From Halicephalobus mephisto (taxonomy: Eukaryota; Nematoda; Chromadorea; Rhabditida; Panagrolaimidae), in NCBI GenBank assembly GCA_009193035.1, contig SWDT01000070.1, positions 558,001 to 622,000 of the forward strand: a stretch of DNA of 64,000 bases, read 5' to 3'. Under the pieces are notes generated by a model. It was not told the DNA's origin. It ran no database searches and saw nothing but the letters and a program-made list of their open reading frames with translations. The position numbers were made by a program, and so were the translations under genes. This document shows, piece by piece, positions 23,934 through 33,932 of this stretch; within the stretch, counting starts at the first letter, position 1; each line of letters begins with the position of its first letter.

Positions 23934-25749
23934 TCAAATCAAAGAGATAAAGCCGGTTAATATTTCATGGATATATAAAATCACTTGGTGAAATCCAGGT
24001 TCGATCAAGTGGGCGACAAAGTAGAAGACCGTTCCGAAGACGACGGGACACGGAAGAGCCGGAACCGCGTCGGAACCCGGAAAACCACTCAACGTGATAA
24101 TTAACCCGACCAGAACCCCGGTCACAGCGGCAATCGTGGCCAGGACACTCCCGGACGAGGCTGCTTTTCCAACAAGAACGGAATAAAAAACGAAATCTCC
24201 CAGACCTAGGAAAATGCAATCTAAAATTCAATAATTAAATTAAAAATTAAAATAAAACCAAACTATCATCATCGAGAGCATCTTTGGCGGTTTTCCCAAC
24301 AACCATAGATTCAGAATTCCCAAAGTGCTTCTGATTTTCGATTTCAGAATTACTTTTGAAATTTCCAGAACTATCTTCTGCAATTTCGCAGCTTTCATAG
24401 TTAAGTAAAGTGGATTTTTGTTTTTTCGGATATTCTTCCGGAACTTCAGCTGTGAACATCAAAAATCGCAAAACAGAATCAGAATAGTTCCCAGCACATC
24501 CAGTGGCCAAGTTCAAAGGTCCAAGTGGAGTCAGAACAGCAAACAAATCTGAAGTAAGATTATATATCAATGTTATGTATTAATAATCTATCAATATTGC
24601 ATATCAATAATATATCAATGTTATGTGTCAATCATATGTCAATTATATATCGATATTACATGTTATATATCACTGTCATTTATTAATTATATATCAGTGA
24701 TATCTGTATGTCAATTATTTATCAATATTATATGTTATATATCAATGCTAGACATCAATTATATATCAGTGTTGTATATTAATCATATATCAGTGACATG
24801 TGTATGTTAATTATATACCAGCATTGTATGTCAATTATATATTGATGTTACACGTTATATATCACTGTCATTTATTAATTATACATTAGTGATATCTGTA
24901 TGTCAATTATTTATCGATATTATACGTTATATATCAATGCTAGACATCAATTATATATCAGTGTTGTATATTAATCATATATCAGTGACATGTGTATGTT
25001 AATTATATATCAGCATTGTATGTTAATTCTATGTTAGTATTATATACTAATATTGTGTTTTAACCATCCATTAGTGTTATGTAATAATTATATTAGTAAT
25101 AATAAAACTAACCCCAAATAACAACAGTCCCAAGAAGGAACCATGAAGTGTGACCCGGGAGCAGCCTTAGATAGTACAGCGACACCAAAGCACAGTTGCA
25201 AATAACATAGATTTGATGGAAAAATAATGGAGTTTTCGGATTAAAGAAAGTAATCACTCCGCCAAATCCGTAAAACACTGATATTCCGGAAGTTAATGAA
25301 AACGAATGGACTCCGGCAGCGTTCAATGCGTCTCTGGAAAATTAAATTCATATATCAATTTTTTTTAAAACTTACTTGGTAAACATGGTCGAGATCCCGA
25401 AGATAATCAACAAACAAGATATGCTTAGCCAACATCGGATTAAACGTCTAAAGTTGTACAGAGCGGTAATCAGCATCAGAAAACTCAGAATCCCGATCAA
25501 CGTGACGCAGAAAAAACCGTTGAGAATTCCATCGTAAATGTCGTTTCCAGTAGTGAAATTACGTCTACTGTCCAGTAAATAGTAACCAAAGGAATTAATA
25601 TCAGTTTTACAATCGTAGACAAAGTACCAGCCAGCGAGAGTCAGGAGTTGGTTCAGGACGACATGGATTAGGATCTTCTTCATCTGCCGGATTTCCTTCT
25701 TCCAATATTCCAATCTACCATTCCAATAAGATTCCACCGTATCATTCAT
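23934..25749 (-). CDS. Presenilin, divergent (aspartyl protease subunit of gamma-secretase type)
   Basis: Multi-pass intramembrane aspartyl protease, the catalytic subunit that cleaves Notch-type substrates. Exons on the minus strand are 25749-25376, 25333-25113, 24548-24264 and 24220-23934; 388 aa. The first catalytic Asp is D199 in VVIWDLFAVLTPLGPL (Trp where most presenilins have Tyr). The second is D302 in LGLGDFVFYSVLVGKA. The PAL motif is seen as VPALP at 347-350. The cytosolic loop between them is short (about 80 residues) and Ser/Glu/Lys-rich. FHQ near the C terminus matches presenilins but is followed by an unusual ~14-residue extension. It is nearer in length to the nematode-specific HOP-1/SPE-4 branch than to SEL-12, but I could not decide which. 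The exon 3 donor at 24264 (A|GTTTGG) is chosen because it alone restores the GLGD frame. Confidence 0.92.
24560..25085. repeat. Presenilin intron 2 tandem array (ATATATCA-rich)
   Basis: A ~190 bp block (gttatatatcactgtcattt ... tgtatgttaattatatatc) at about 24661 is repeated at about 24851. It is built from ~25 bp subunits with caattatatatcagtg. It fills nearly all of the 564 bp intron. Confidence 0.85.
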
Positions 25750-25939
25750 CCTGTTCCTCCAAAATCAATCAAAAAATCTTAAAAAATTTAAAAAAAAAAC
25801 AAAAAATATGCAAATTTGGAAATTTAAAGTTTGCGGGAATCCCTGAGTCTTGAAGCGAAAAGCGCGAGTCAAGTTGTTTTAAAATTTATTTTCCCATTGT
25901 TTTTACTTATTTCGGAATTTTCTTTCGCGTTTTTTGCCC
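25750..25939. promoter_or_regulatory. Compact bidirectional promoter, presenilin / MATH-BTB
   Basis: Only 190 bp separate the two divergent ATGs. The interval includes an AT-rich core and a GCGAAAAGCGCGAG segment near 25856. No T-rich splice acceptor lies directly before the plus-strand ATG. Confidence 0.5.
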
Positions 25940-28230
25940 ATGGCAATTCGTCAACCGATCCCGTTTCAAGGAGAATTCCAATTTTACGTCTCAGAACTCC
26001 TCCAAAGACAACAACTGTTCATCAAACAACCGAACTCCAACGATTGGGGCTTCCATCTGGTGTTCTCTCCCAGTACTCAAGCGGTTTCAATAGGAATTGT
26101 CGGATCAACCCCGTTTGTATTTTCTGGATTTCTCAGCGTCAACAACAGAATAGCCGAAATCTCTACTGTTGTCAACAACGAAACTGGCGTTCATACCTTT
26201 GGAGTTTGTAATTTCTTCAAACTCAACGAAATCAACGGATTTTCTGGTCGGATCAAATACGATCTAAGGATGTCGTTCTCCATGTCGTCACCTATGTCTT
26301 CCCAATCGCAGCTGAACAACAGCTTCACATCCACCACAAGTAGCGAGGTTGGTTTTTTTTATAAAATTTCCATAAATTAGAATTTTAGAACCGTGAAAAC
26401 TTTGAGAACCATATAAATTTCCGATTTTCGGGAAATTCTAAAAACTTTTAGAACAGAAATGTAATCTTAAAATTCTAGGAATTTCTAGATTGTATAATCA
26501 TATAAATTTTAAATTTCCTGAAAATATTTAAATCTTCAAGTTTTGTAACTTTTTAGAATTATGCAAATTTTAAAATTTTCTAAATTTCTCGAAATTCCTA
26601 GAATCATTTAAATCATCAAATTCCAAAGGTTTTAGAGCTATCTGAATCCTCATGTCTCAGAAGGTTGTAAGTTTTAGAAGCTCTTAAGAAATCCTGACGT
26701 CATCTTTGAGTTTTAGAAATTTGTTTTGATATATCGTGAAAATACTTATTTCTAATTTTCATAACATTCATTCTGAAGTTCTGCGCAATTTCATGGAAAT
26801 TATTAAAACTTTCGGGGAATTCAGAAACTAAAAGCTTCTGGAAATTTGTGTCGATATAATAGCTTCCCCAAAACACTTAATTTTTGTAATGACATCAATT
26901 GATTTGCAGGCGATTCCTATATTTGGAGCCATCGATGAATATATTGGATTTCGAACAAGTTACAGAATCCCAATTGACAAGCTCAAGGAGTGTAAAGTGG
27001 TGACGACGGAGAAAAAGTCTTTGATCTGTAACAAGAAGTTCCATGTTTGGATGACCATGATTCCTGGGCGTGTTGCCCGAAATGGCGGTAGTCGAGATTG
27101 GAGTGTCGGGTTCTCACTTGATTGTAATGATGCAGATATTCAAGGTTTCTTTTTCTGTGATGGTGAAAGAGATGAGTACGATCTTCGTGACAGACCAATT
27201 CATGAAATGGGCTTAACTACAGTGTCTTTCAATGAATTTTTCGTGTCTTCTCGAGATTTGCAAAGGAAAAATCCTCGTAGTAAGAATGGTTTTCTGGAAA
27301 TTGCTGTTCGTCTCAAGATTTATATTCCACAAAACGCATTTGCTACGCAACCAAAAATGGAACCAATTCCTGTTTCACCCGAACCAGAATCTGACGAAGT
27401 ATTTGAACTTTCGAATCTTCTGCTCTCTGTTGAAGGAAGGAAAACAGCAGATTGTGTTGTTTATGCCAGGAATGAAAAAATTGATTATGTAAGCTTTTTC
27501 TATTTACTCTGATAACTGTATAATTTAGATTCATAGTGCTATTTTGGGACTTCATTCTCAAGGGTTGCTGAGGCAATTCCAAGAAACTCAAGAAGGGGAA
27601 ATCCAACCAATTGAAGACGATAAATACCTGGTCATGACATTTCCTTACTCGAAAAAGACGATCAAACGATTTGTTGAATTTATTTATTATGGGAAGTTCA
27701 AACAAGAACCGACAGAAAGTGAGTTTAGTGAAATTCTGCATTTCGTAGTGGAATATGACATGATTAATTTCGAGCAGTACCTGCTGAATTCCATGAGCAA
27801 AATTACTGATGAGCGAAATGTTTGTATGTTGTTAGAAATTGCTCATCGAGCTGGAAATTCCAAAGCGAAGGAACAGTGTATCAAATTCTTTGCCGATCGT
27901 CCTGATCAATTCTTCAATATTCCTGGAATCTCGAGTCTTCCTCAAGATTTAGCCAACGAGTTATTTGATGCTGTTCGAAAACGTCAAGCTATTCCGAAAA
28001 CTGAGCCTATGGAGCAGATAGAACAAGGTAGAAATTCAACGATCCCTGATATACTGGTCAAAGTCGAACCACTCGACGAAGATGCCCTCTTGGGCATTGA
28101 TGAAGGCAATGGGACTATCGATGTCGATTACGATGAAGAGGATCTTTTGAACTCCCCAAATGACGACTGTCTCACCAAAGAACTAATTGCCGAAAATGAC
28201 ATGGAAACCGAAGAAGGGGAAGTTCCGTAG
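25940..28230 (+). CDS. MATH-like / BTB domain protein
   Basis: Probable substrate adaptor for a CUL3 ubiquitin ligase, inferred from the BTB fold. Exons: 25940-26347, 26910-27488 and 27529-28230; 562 aa, all junctions phase 0. Residues 1-136 and about 137-285 each look like a divergent beta-sandwich of MATH type. The second ends GFLEIAVRLKIYI, as MATH domains often do. Residues ~300-410 fit a BTB domain: LLSVEGRKTADCVVYA, then IHSAILGLHSQGLLRQF, YSKKTIKRFVEFIYYGKF and VEYDMINFEQYLLNSM. The C-terminal ~110 residues are acidic and Pro/Glu-rich (KTEP, KVEP, DVDYDEEDLL) and probably disordered. Assignment of two MATH domains is inference; the BTB is firmer. Divergent from presenilin and convergent with AAGAB (119 bp). 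Confidence 0.82.
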
Positions 28231-28348
28231 AAGTTGATTTAAGATTAAGCCTAATGTATTCATAATACTGGTTTTGTAATTGAACATTTGTGATTGTTTC
28301 TACTTTTGTATTGTTTTTATCATAGAAAATGGTTAATAGTTACGGTAA

Positions 28349-29628
28349 TTAATCTTCATCGTCTAACGCTTTCATCATAAGAGAAGTAATTAATTCAGCA
28401 TTTTTTACCCGAACTTCATGAGGTTGGTTTGCTAGTTTGTTCCTGAGCTGAAATAAAATTATCTTTGAAAAACTATGGTTCTAACTTACATCGTTTAGCT
28501 GGCCCAAAATTCCCAGTTCATTATCGATTCCCATAGGTTTCAATTGGGTTTCTACATCCACTTTTTGACTTCCACTCGGTTCATCTTTATCCAATTCAAT
28601 TCCAACATCATCACTGACTTCTTCGCCTTCTTTTTTCTTGGATTTAGCTTTTGCTTTTTTTCTAGCTCTTTGTTTTGCTTTTTTTTCCATAATTTCTTGT
28701 TCTTCAATTTGACTTAATTCACCTTCCATAGCATTAAAATTAAATCCTCTACCAGAATAATAATCAATAATCGATGATCCTCCAAGTAATTCTTCTAAGA
28801 ATTCTAAACAATCATTATAAATTTAAAAAAATTAATTAAAAACCTTACTTTTATCATCTTCTCCTAATTCTCCTTCAAATTCTTCTTCTGAACTTTCATC
28901 TGAATTTTCTTTAATTTCTGATTTTCTCGTTAAATGAGATAAAGGATTTTTTTTGTTCTTTTTTTCCGTCCATTCTGTTCCTTCCAATACTTCAACAATT
29001 CTATCCAAACCAAACCGTTCATTATTCGATTTGAAGTACTCAATATCAGCTTCATCTGGTTCCAAGTCGATAACTTCAAATCCATTTCTGTTTGCCCACA
29101 AAAGAAGAGCATTTGCAAAAGTAGGTGGAAGACACGATTGATAACAAGTAATAATCTAAAATAATTTTCTGAGTTAAAATATTCCCAGCATAACTTTCAA
29201 AGGAATTTAAAGTAACTAATTTCCAAAATTAACTTTTTTAGTGCAAAAATTATTGAAGTTTAAAATAATTTAAAACCATTAATTTATAAAATTAAAAAAC
29301 TTACTTTGGTGTCAAATTCGAACAAATCCGAAAGCGATTCTAGTCTCGCTAGATCATAAGTAGTTTGTGATTTCTTTAAAGAAATACAGAACGATTTACA
29401 GTCAAATTCCTTATTAGATGTCCTCCAAACAACACAAGACCTCAAATCCTCAAACGATATCAATCTAATATTAGTAGTATAATACTTAGTTTCCAAAGGT
29501 AGATCTAGTTGTCTCGATATTGTCGACGATTGATCTTTGACAACTGCTTTAAATACCGATTGGAAGTGGTTCCAAATCACGTCCGACTCATCTCCAACAA
29601 GTATACAATGATTAACAATCTTATCCAT
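28349..29628 (-). CDS. aagab: Alpha/gamma-adaptin-binding protein p34 (AAGAB)
   Basis: Cytosolic chaperone for assembly of AP-1 and AP-2 clathrin adaptors. Exons on the minus strand are 29628-29305, 29155-28849, 28803-28490 and 28447-28349; 347 aa. The N-terminal half is a Rab-like fold (HCILVGDESDVIW) and the middle contains NRNGFEVIDLEPD. The C-terminal helix LRNKLANQPHEVRVKNAELI is the AAGAB oligomerisation/adaptin-binding tail. An acidic region and a Lys/Arg-rich stretch (KAKQRARKKAKAKSKKK) separate the two. The ATG directly abuts a TTTTTTAG acceptor, so after trans-splicing the mRNA would have essentially no 5' UTR of its own. It lies 188 bp downstream of the TMEM14 stop and is the last gene of the proposed operon. 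Confidence 0.9.
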
Positions 29629-29653
29629 CTAAAAAATTAAAAAATTAAAATTC

Positions 29654-29677
29654 ATATGGAAAAATTAAAATCCATAT
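29654..29677 (-). promoter_or_regulatory. Intercistronic hairpin before AAGAB
   Basis: Inverted arms ATATGGA (29654-29660 / 29671-29677) with a 10-base loop, 24 bases upstream of the AAGAB trans-splice acceptor. It is compatible with the hairpin that precedes SL2-type sites in nematode operons, though AT-rich sequence gives such stems by chance. Confidence 0.35.
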
Positions 29678-29816
29678 ATGAAAAAAGTAAATTTCGGATT
29701 TAAGACCGATTTTCCACAAACACCCAATATTAAGTTTAATTGATATATAACATTATTAAATAATTACAATTCCTTCAAAATAATGCAAAAAATATACTAG
29801 GAATGGCAAAACTGGC

Positions 29817-30165
29817 TTAATGAATACGTTGTTTCGTAGTGAAGAACACAATACAGCGAACAAGCAAAATAACGCTCAGAACGGCAACAATACCAGCTGG
29901 CATAAACTTTCCGCTATTAATGGCTCGATAACCCATAAATCCACCGAGGAATACACTCAATCCTACGACAAACAATCAATAGTTTATATGGAAAACAACA
30001 CTTACCTAGCAGAATGTAGTAGTTTTGAGTAGCCGCACCGAAGGCAGCAATTCCTCCACCGATAAGCCCAGCAGCCAGAGATGGGATAGAACCAGCTTTC
30101 AGATATCCGACAAGACCGCCAGCAGCAACAAGGGCAGCATACACGAAACCACACCACTCAACCAT
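29817..30165 (-). CDS. TMEM14 family small membrane protein
   Basis: Small membrane protein of the TMEM14/UPF0136 family (mitochondrial inner membrane in vertebrates, where TMEM14C supports haem synthesis). Two exons on the minus strand: 30165-30006 and 29962-29817; 101 aa, junction phase 1. Strong family matches: [38 protein letters not shown], and [18 protein letters not shown] near the C terminus. Four short Gly-rich hydrophobic helices are apparent. A TTTCAG acceptor lies four bases before the ATG, and the preceding L10a stop is only 140 bp upstream on the same strand, which suggests downstream-operon processing. Confidence 0.93.
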
Positions 30166-30185
30166 TTCGCTGAAAGTGAAAATTC

Positions 30186-30212
30186 AATACCGACAAAATC
30201 GAGATCGGTATT
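30186..30212 (-). promoter_or_regulatory. Intercistronic hairpin before TMEM14
   Basis: A perfect 8-bp stem, AATACCGA / TCGGTATT (30186-30193 with 30205-30212), encloses an 11-base loop. It lies between the L10a stop and the TMEM14 acceptor, about 15-40 bases upstream of the acceptor. Its position matches the stem-loop associated with SL2 trans-splicing in C. elegans operons. The functional assignment is inference. Confidence 0.5.
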
Positions 30213-30305
30213 TCAGGTAATTCCACCGGGAAAAACACAAAATTGGGTAGTTAACAAATTTTATATAATTTTCCAACACAATTGGATAACAAACAGTCCA
30301 ACAAC

Positions 30306-31135
30306 TCAATAAAGACGCACGGGCTTGCCCATGGTAGACTTGATAGTGAGAGCGCGGACATTTTGCCAATTCTTCTTCAACAGAGAAACAAGGAAGTTGA
30401 TGCCGAGAGAAATGTTGGCGGAGAGTTCTTCTGGGGTCATCTCGACGTGTCCGATGGCGACAGACAAGCAAAGGACCTTCTTCATTTGGAACTTGATGGT
30501 AGCCTTGAGTTCATCGACCTTGGCGGCCAGGGAGTCGGAGTGGGACAAGACGGAAGGGAACTTGCCGGCCTTGTTGAGACCAGGACCGAGGATACGGGGG
30601 ATCTGCTTGATGAGGGATTCGGAAGCGAGGAAAGCATCGTATCCCTTGGCGAGCTTCTTGATCAACTTCTTGTCCTTGTTGAGCTTCTTGAGGTCATCAG
30701 CAGTCATGCAGGGAACACCCTCAGCTTTGGCTTCGTCGCAGTGCTTCTGGTCACCAAGGACACAGATCTTCATCTGAGGACGAGGGATGTTGCGGAGTCT
30801 GAAAACTACCAATTCAGTACCTGTTCAACGGCATGCCGTGTTAGTGACTTACTGTTCCACACGGAACTGACACTACCAACATGCCTAACGGAAATTTATG
30901 GTTTCCTCCCCATTATGTTTAGCGACCCTGGGTAAAGTCCAGCAAAAACAAAGTTCGGTGAATTGCTTTGAAATTACCTGACGGTACCGCTGAAACGCTT
31001 ATCCTTCTGAGGATCATAGTTCTTCAAAGCGATCTGAAGCTCAACCGTCTCACGGAACTTGCGCTTCTTGTCCTTGGAACCTTGGAGAACGGTTGCAACG
31101 GCTTCGTTGAGCGTATCACGGGAGATCTTGCTCAT
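30306..31135 (-). CDS. rpl-1: 60S ribosomal protein L10a (uL1; nematode RPL-1)
   Basis: Universal L1-stalk protein of the large ribosomal subunit. Two exons on the minus strand: 31135-30978 and 30798-30306; 216 aa, the expected size. Recognisable strings: [13 protein letters not shown] at the start, [22 protein letters not shown] across the junction, and [18 protein letters not shown] plus TMGKPVRLY at the end. Codon use is much more G/C-ending than its neighbours, as expected for a highly expressed gene. The single coding intron (179 bp) is long compared with other short introns here and contains a second GTAAGT donor. A TTTTTACAG acceptor lies eight bases before the ATG. It is the first gene of the proposed operon with TMEM14 and AAGAB. 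Confidence 0.97.
30853..30977 (-). promoter_or_regulatory. Alternative exon-1 extension of L10a with immediate stop (candidate L10ARE)
   Basis: The productive donor at 30977 reads AG|GTAATT. A second, stronger donor, AACA|GTAAGT, lies at 30852, 125 bases downstream. Its use would extend exon 1 and place TAA in frame at the very junction (AGG TAA). Between the donors are a GGTCGCTAAACATAATGGGG segment (about 30900-30930) and one flank of a long stem-loop (GGCATG...CATGCC, with inner TAGTG/CACTA and GTTCC/GGAAC). The other flank lies beyond the second donor. In published work, uL1/L10a binds an element between two alternative 5' splice sites of its own pre-mRNA to force the unproductive form. 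Confidence 0.65.
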
Positions 31136-33932
31136 GGTAGTACCTGTAAAAACAACATTAGGAATAACCGTGGAATTAATTCACATAATCAAACCGGTAA
31201 TTAACGAAGGTAATTGTATTCTAAAGCTGGGGAAATAACTAAGATTTAAGGAATAAGGATATATTAATGAACAAAATTTGCAAAGAATACCTATAAACTG
31301 ATGTTGGAAACTACCGAAAGAGATTTATAAAATCGGAAATGGTAATTAGCAAAGATAATTAGATGCTGAAGGTAAGGGAAAAGAAAAAAATAAAAAAGAG
31401 CCAAGAAACGAGGATAAACTAACGAAGAAGTGATCTGTTAGGAAGAGAAGATAAAACGAACTGGGAGCGAGAGCAACGCCAGTGTAGACGGTAGTTTGAA
31501 TTTTCGTTTCGAGAGCGCGCTCGCAGGACCTGTCGCGGTTGCTTCTTGTTTCTTTTTGTCCACTACCATTTTAACTAAGCTTTATTTTTATTTTTACATT
31601 TTACATTTTACATTTCACATTACTTATTTCATAACGTATCTCCGGTTTAATTCTACTGCATTTTCTCGAATTAATTCCGAAAATAAGCTTTTGGAGTTTT
31701 CATTTTTACTTCTGTGTTCCTTTCAAGTCCTCATATATCAATTTACCTATGCTACATAATTCAATAACCGAATGCACAGATTTTCTCGTGATTATTATGA
31801 CGAAATTCTAGGAGATTGTAGGATGAAATTTAATGCATTGTGATGTTTCTATTTTGAGTCCAGCGATAGGAACTCCATCTTTCTAGAACTGACTATCAAC
31901 CATTATCAGTGACCTTTGATTTGTCATTCCTCCCTTTTTCCACTGTTATCTTCTTATTTTTGAATGACATTAGGCTTTATGGATATAAAGTGTACTTGCT
32001 CATTATTTAGGCTAGTATGGAAGTGGACTTTTTGTGATTTTAGGCCAGATTCTGGAGCTTTATCAATGATTCAAAACAATTTTAACTAAAATGGAAAAAT
32101 AATCGCTTGTTTGGGCGTATTTGGCTTTGGGGAATGTCAGAATCTAAGTCTCGAGTGACCAAAGCTTTCTCAAATTTGCGCGAAAGGATTACGGAATGCC
32201 TGCACTCAAAGTAGCTAAGTCCCTTTCCACGGCTTTTAACCATGATTATTTTTATTTTACATTTCTGGGCAACTTTCCCATGACAATGAGTGTTTTCTCG
32301 TTTTTGTGCGTTAGAATTCGGAAATGCAGAGGCCGATTGTTTATCTTTCTTGTTGGCATTTTAGGAATGTAGTTTTTAAATCTTTACAAAACCCCTGAGG
32401 GCGTATCCAAGGCGATGGAAGATATATAAATTCACAAATTAATTTTTGATGTATTTGGACATCATAAATCGAATTCCCCATCTTTATAAGTTTTCATTGC
32501 AGAGTGACCGCGAACTTTGCTTGTTTTGCCGTCAATCGTCCGCATTCCATCGTGTTGCCGGACAAACCCAAAGCTCACATCAATATGAATCGACCGATTG
32601 GTCGTCGGGTGTTTGTTTGGGCGCACAGTCTAACCTTTTTTCCACTCGCTTCCTTCTTATTTTCCCCATTCTTTTGCGATTGCTCTTGTGTCGCTGTTCA
32701 CTTTGAATCTGTTCGTTATGGACAGGCAGTTTTGCTCCTATGGTTGATTTCTGTCTGTGTGATTTCAATTGACCACGTAAGCCGCTCGGCCCATAGGACT
32801 CGAACGGACGAAGGTACACGTAGACTCTTAGTCTCTGACTTTGTACTTTTTTGAGGGAATGCACTCATGAGAGACATTCCTTTTTCTTTAGATACACGTG
32901 AAAACGGTCTGTCTGTGGCGTGATGTCTGTAGGTTATTGATTTTGCAAAATTTATTGAAAATGGTTTTTAATTCTCTAATATAAACGTGTCATAGACCCC
33001 TCATTATTTTGTGGAAATCCAGTGAAAAGACAATCAGGGTCAAAGATTCATAGTCCAATTATTTGAATTGTTCTTTAGCTCTTTGTGGGGAAATTTGATC
33101 ACCTGCAGATTTACGTTGATGAACCGTAATCCTATTCAATTTTCATATTTACGTATAGTTGGATTATTGAATGAAAGGGGTATTTTTTTCCAATTTGGCG
33201 AATGATCACAATTGAATGACCTTTTGCCCAGTTGTTGGTTTCAAAGATTTGCATTCTTTTCATAGGTCTTGTTCTTGCGCATTTGTCGCAATCAGCGGTC
33301 AAATCGAAAAGAACGACCCCGGAGCAGACTGGCACACGGCTGTACCATCTTTCTTGCTCCTGTTATTCTTGATTTTAAGATTAATTTGGTTTGGATTTTT
33401 TGGTCTTTGGGAAAATGACAAGATTATGTGAGTTTGTCTTAAAAGTTGTTTCGTAAGTTTGCAATATTATTCATGGACATTTGAAAGCTTTTTGAGCTCT
33501 CATCCCCGATAGAGCTCTCCTTACGTGCCTTACGGCTTTGAAGGATGGACGAAAATGGAGCAACCATGTTCAATGTGAGAACTATAAGTGGTTATTTTGT
33601 GAGGAACAGCGATTTTGGTTTTTAGAGATATATTGAGAAATAAGGTGTGTCTTTAGGCGTGTCCTTAAGCATTATCACCTGTCATTTTTTGTGATTCATG
33701 AATGTTCTGAGATTGACAGTTTTTCATGTTTTATTGAGGTAGTTTTTCCTCTAAAAAATTACTTTTCCGAATATTAGCAGTGTTTTTTGTTTTGCTAGCG
33801 TGAATGTTCTGTAAATTTCCACTGATTTTTCGAAATTAATTTGAATTTTCAGTCTTTCTTCACCTCTAACTTTCGGCAACCTTGAGTGCCTTGTTTCATT
33901 TAACTGAACGAGTTTGGAATACTAACGTCAAG
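31136..33932. other. Divergent intergenic region, L10a / SPATS2
   Basis: About 2.8 kb without a supportable gene, notably less AT-rich than other intergenic parts. A GC-rich segment (31460-31550, with gagagcgcgctcgcaggacc) is the best promoter candidate for the L10a operon. A small perfect dyad, cgaccgattggtcg, lies near 32590. An aattttcag acceptor at about 33851 probably starts the SPATS2 mRNA. Short frames at 31496-31759 and 32446-32854 look spurious. Confidence 0.5.

Noticed and set aside
30799..30977. H/ACA snoRNA in the L10a intron
   Set aside because: A long stem-loop followed by ACAGGT and an AAACCA upstream resemble an H/ACA layout. No clean 5' hairpin was found, and the alternative-donor explanation accounts for the structure better.
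31496..31759. Plus-strand frame upstream of L10a
   Set aside because: Begins in a GC-rich promoter-like block and becomes Phe/Tyr low complexity; no homology recognised.
32446..32864. Frames on both strands in the L10a-SPATS2 gap
   Set aside because: Three overlapping frames of similar length on both strands, as expected for less AT-rich non-coding DNA; no domain recognised.
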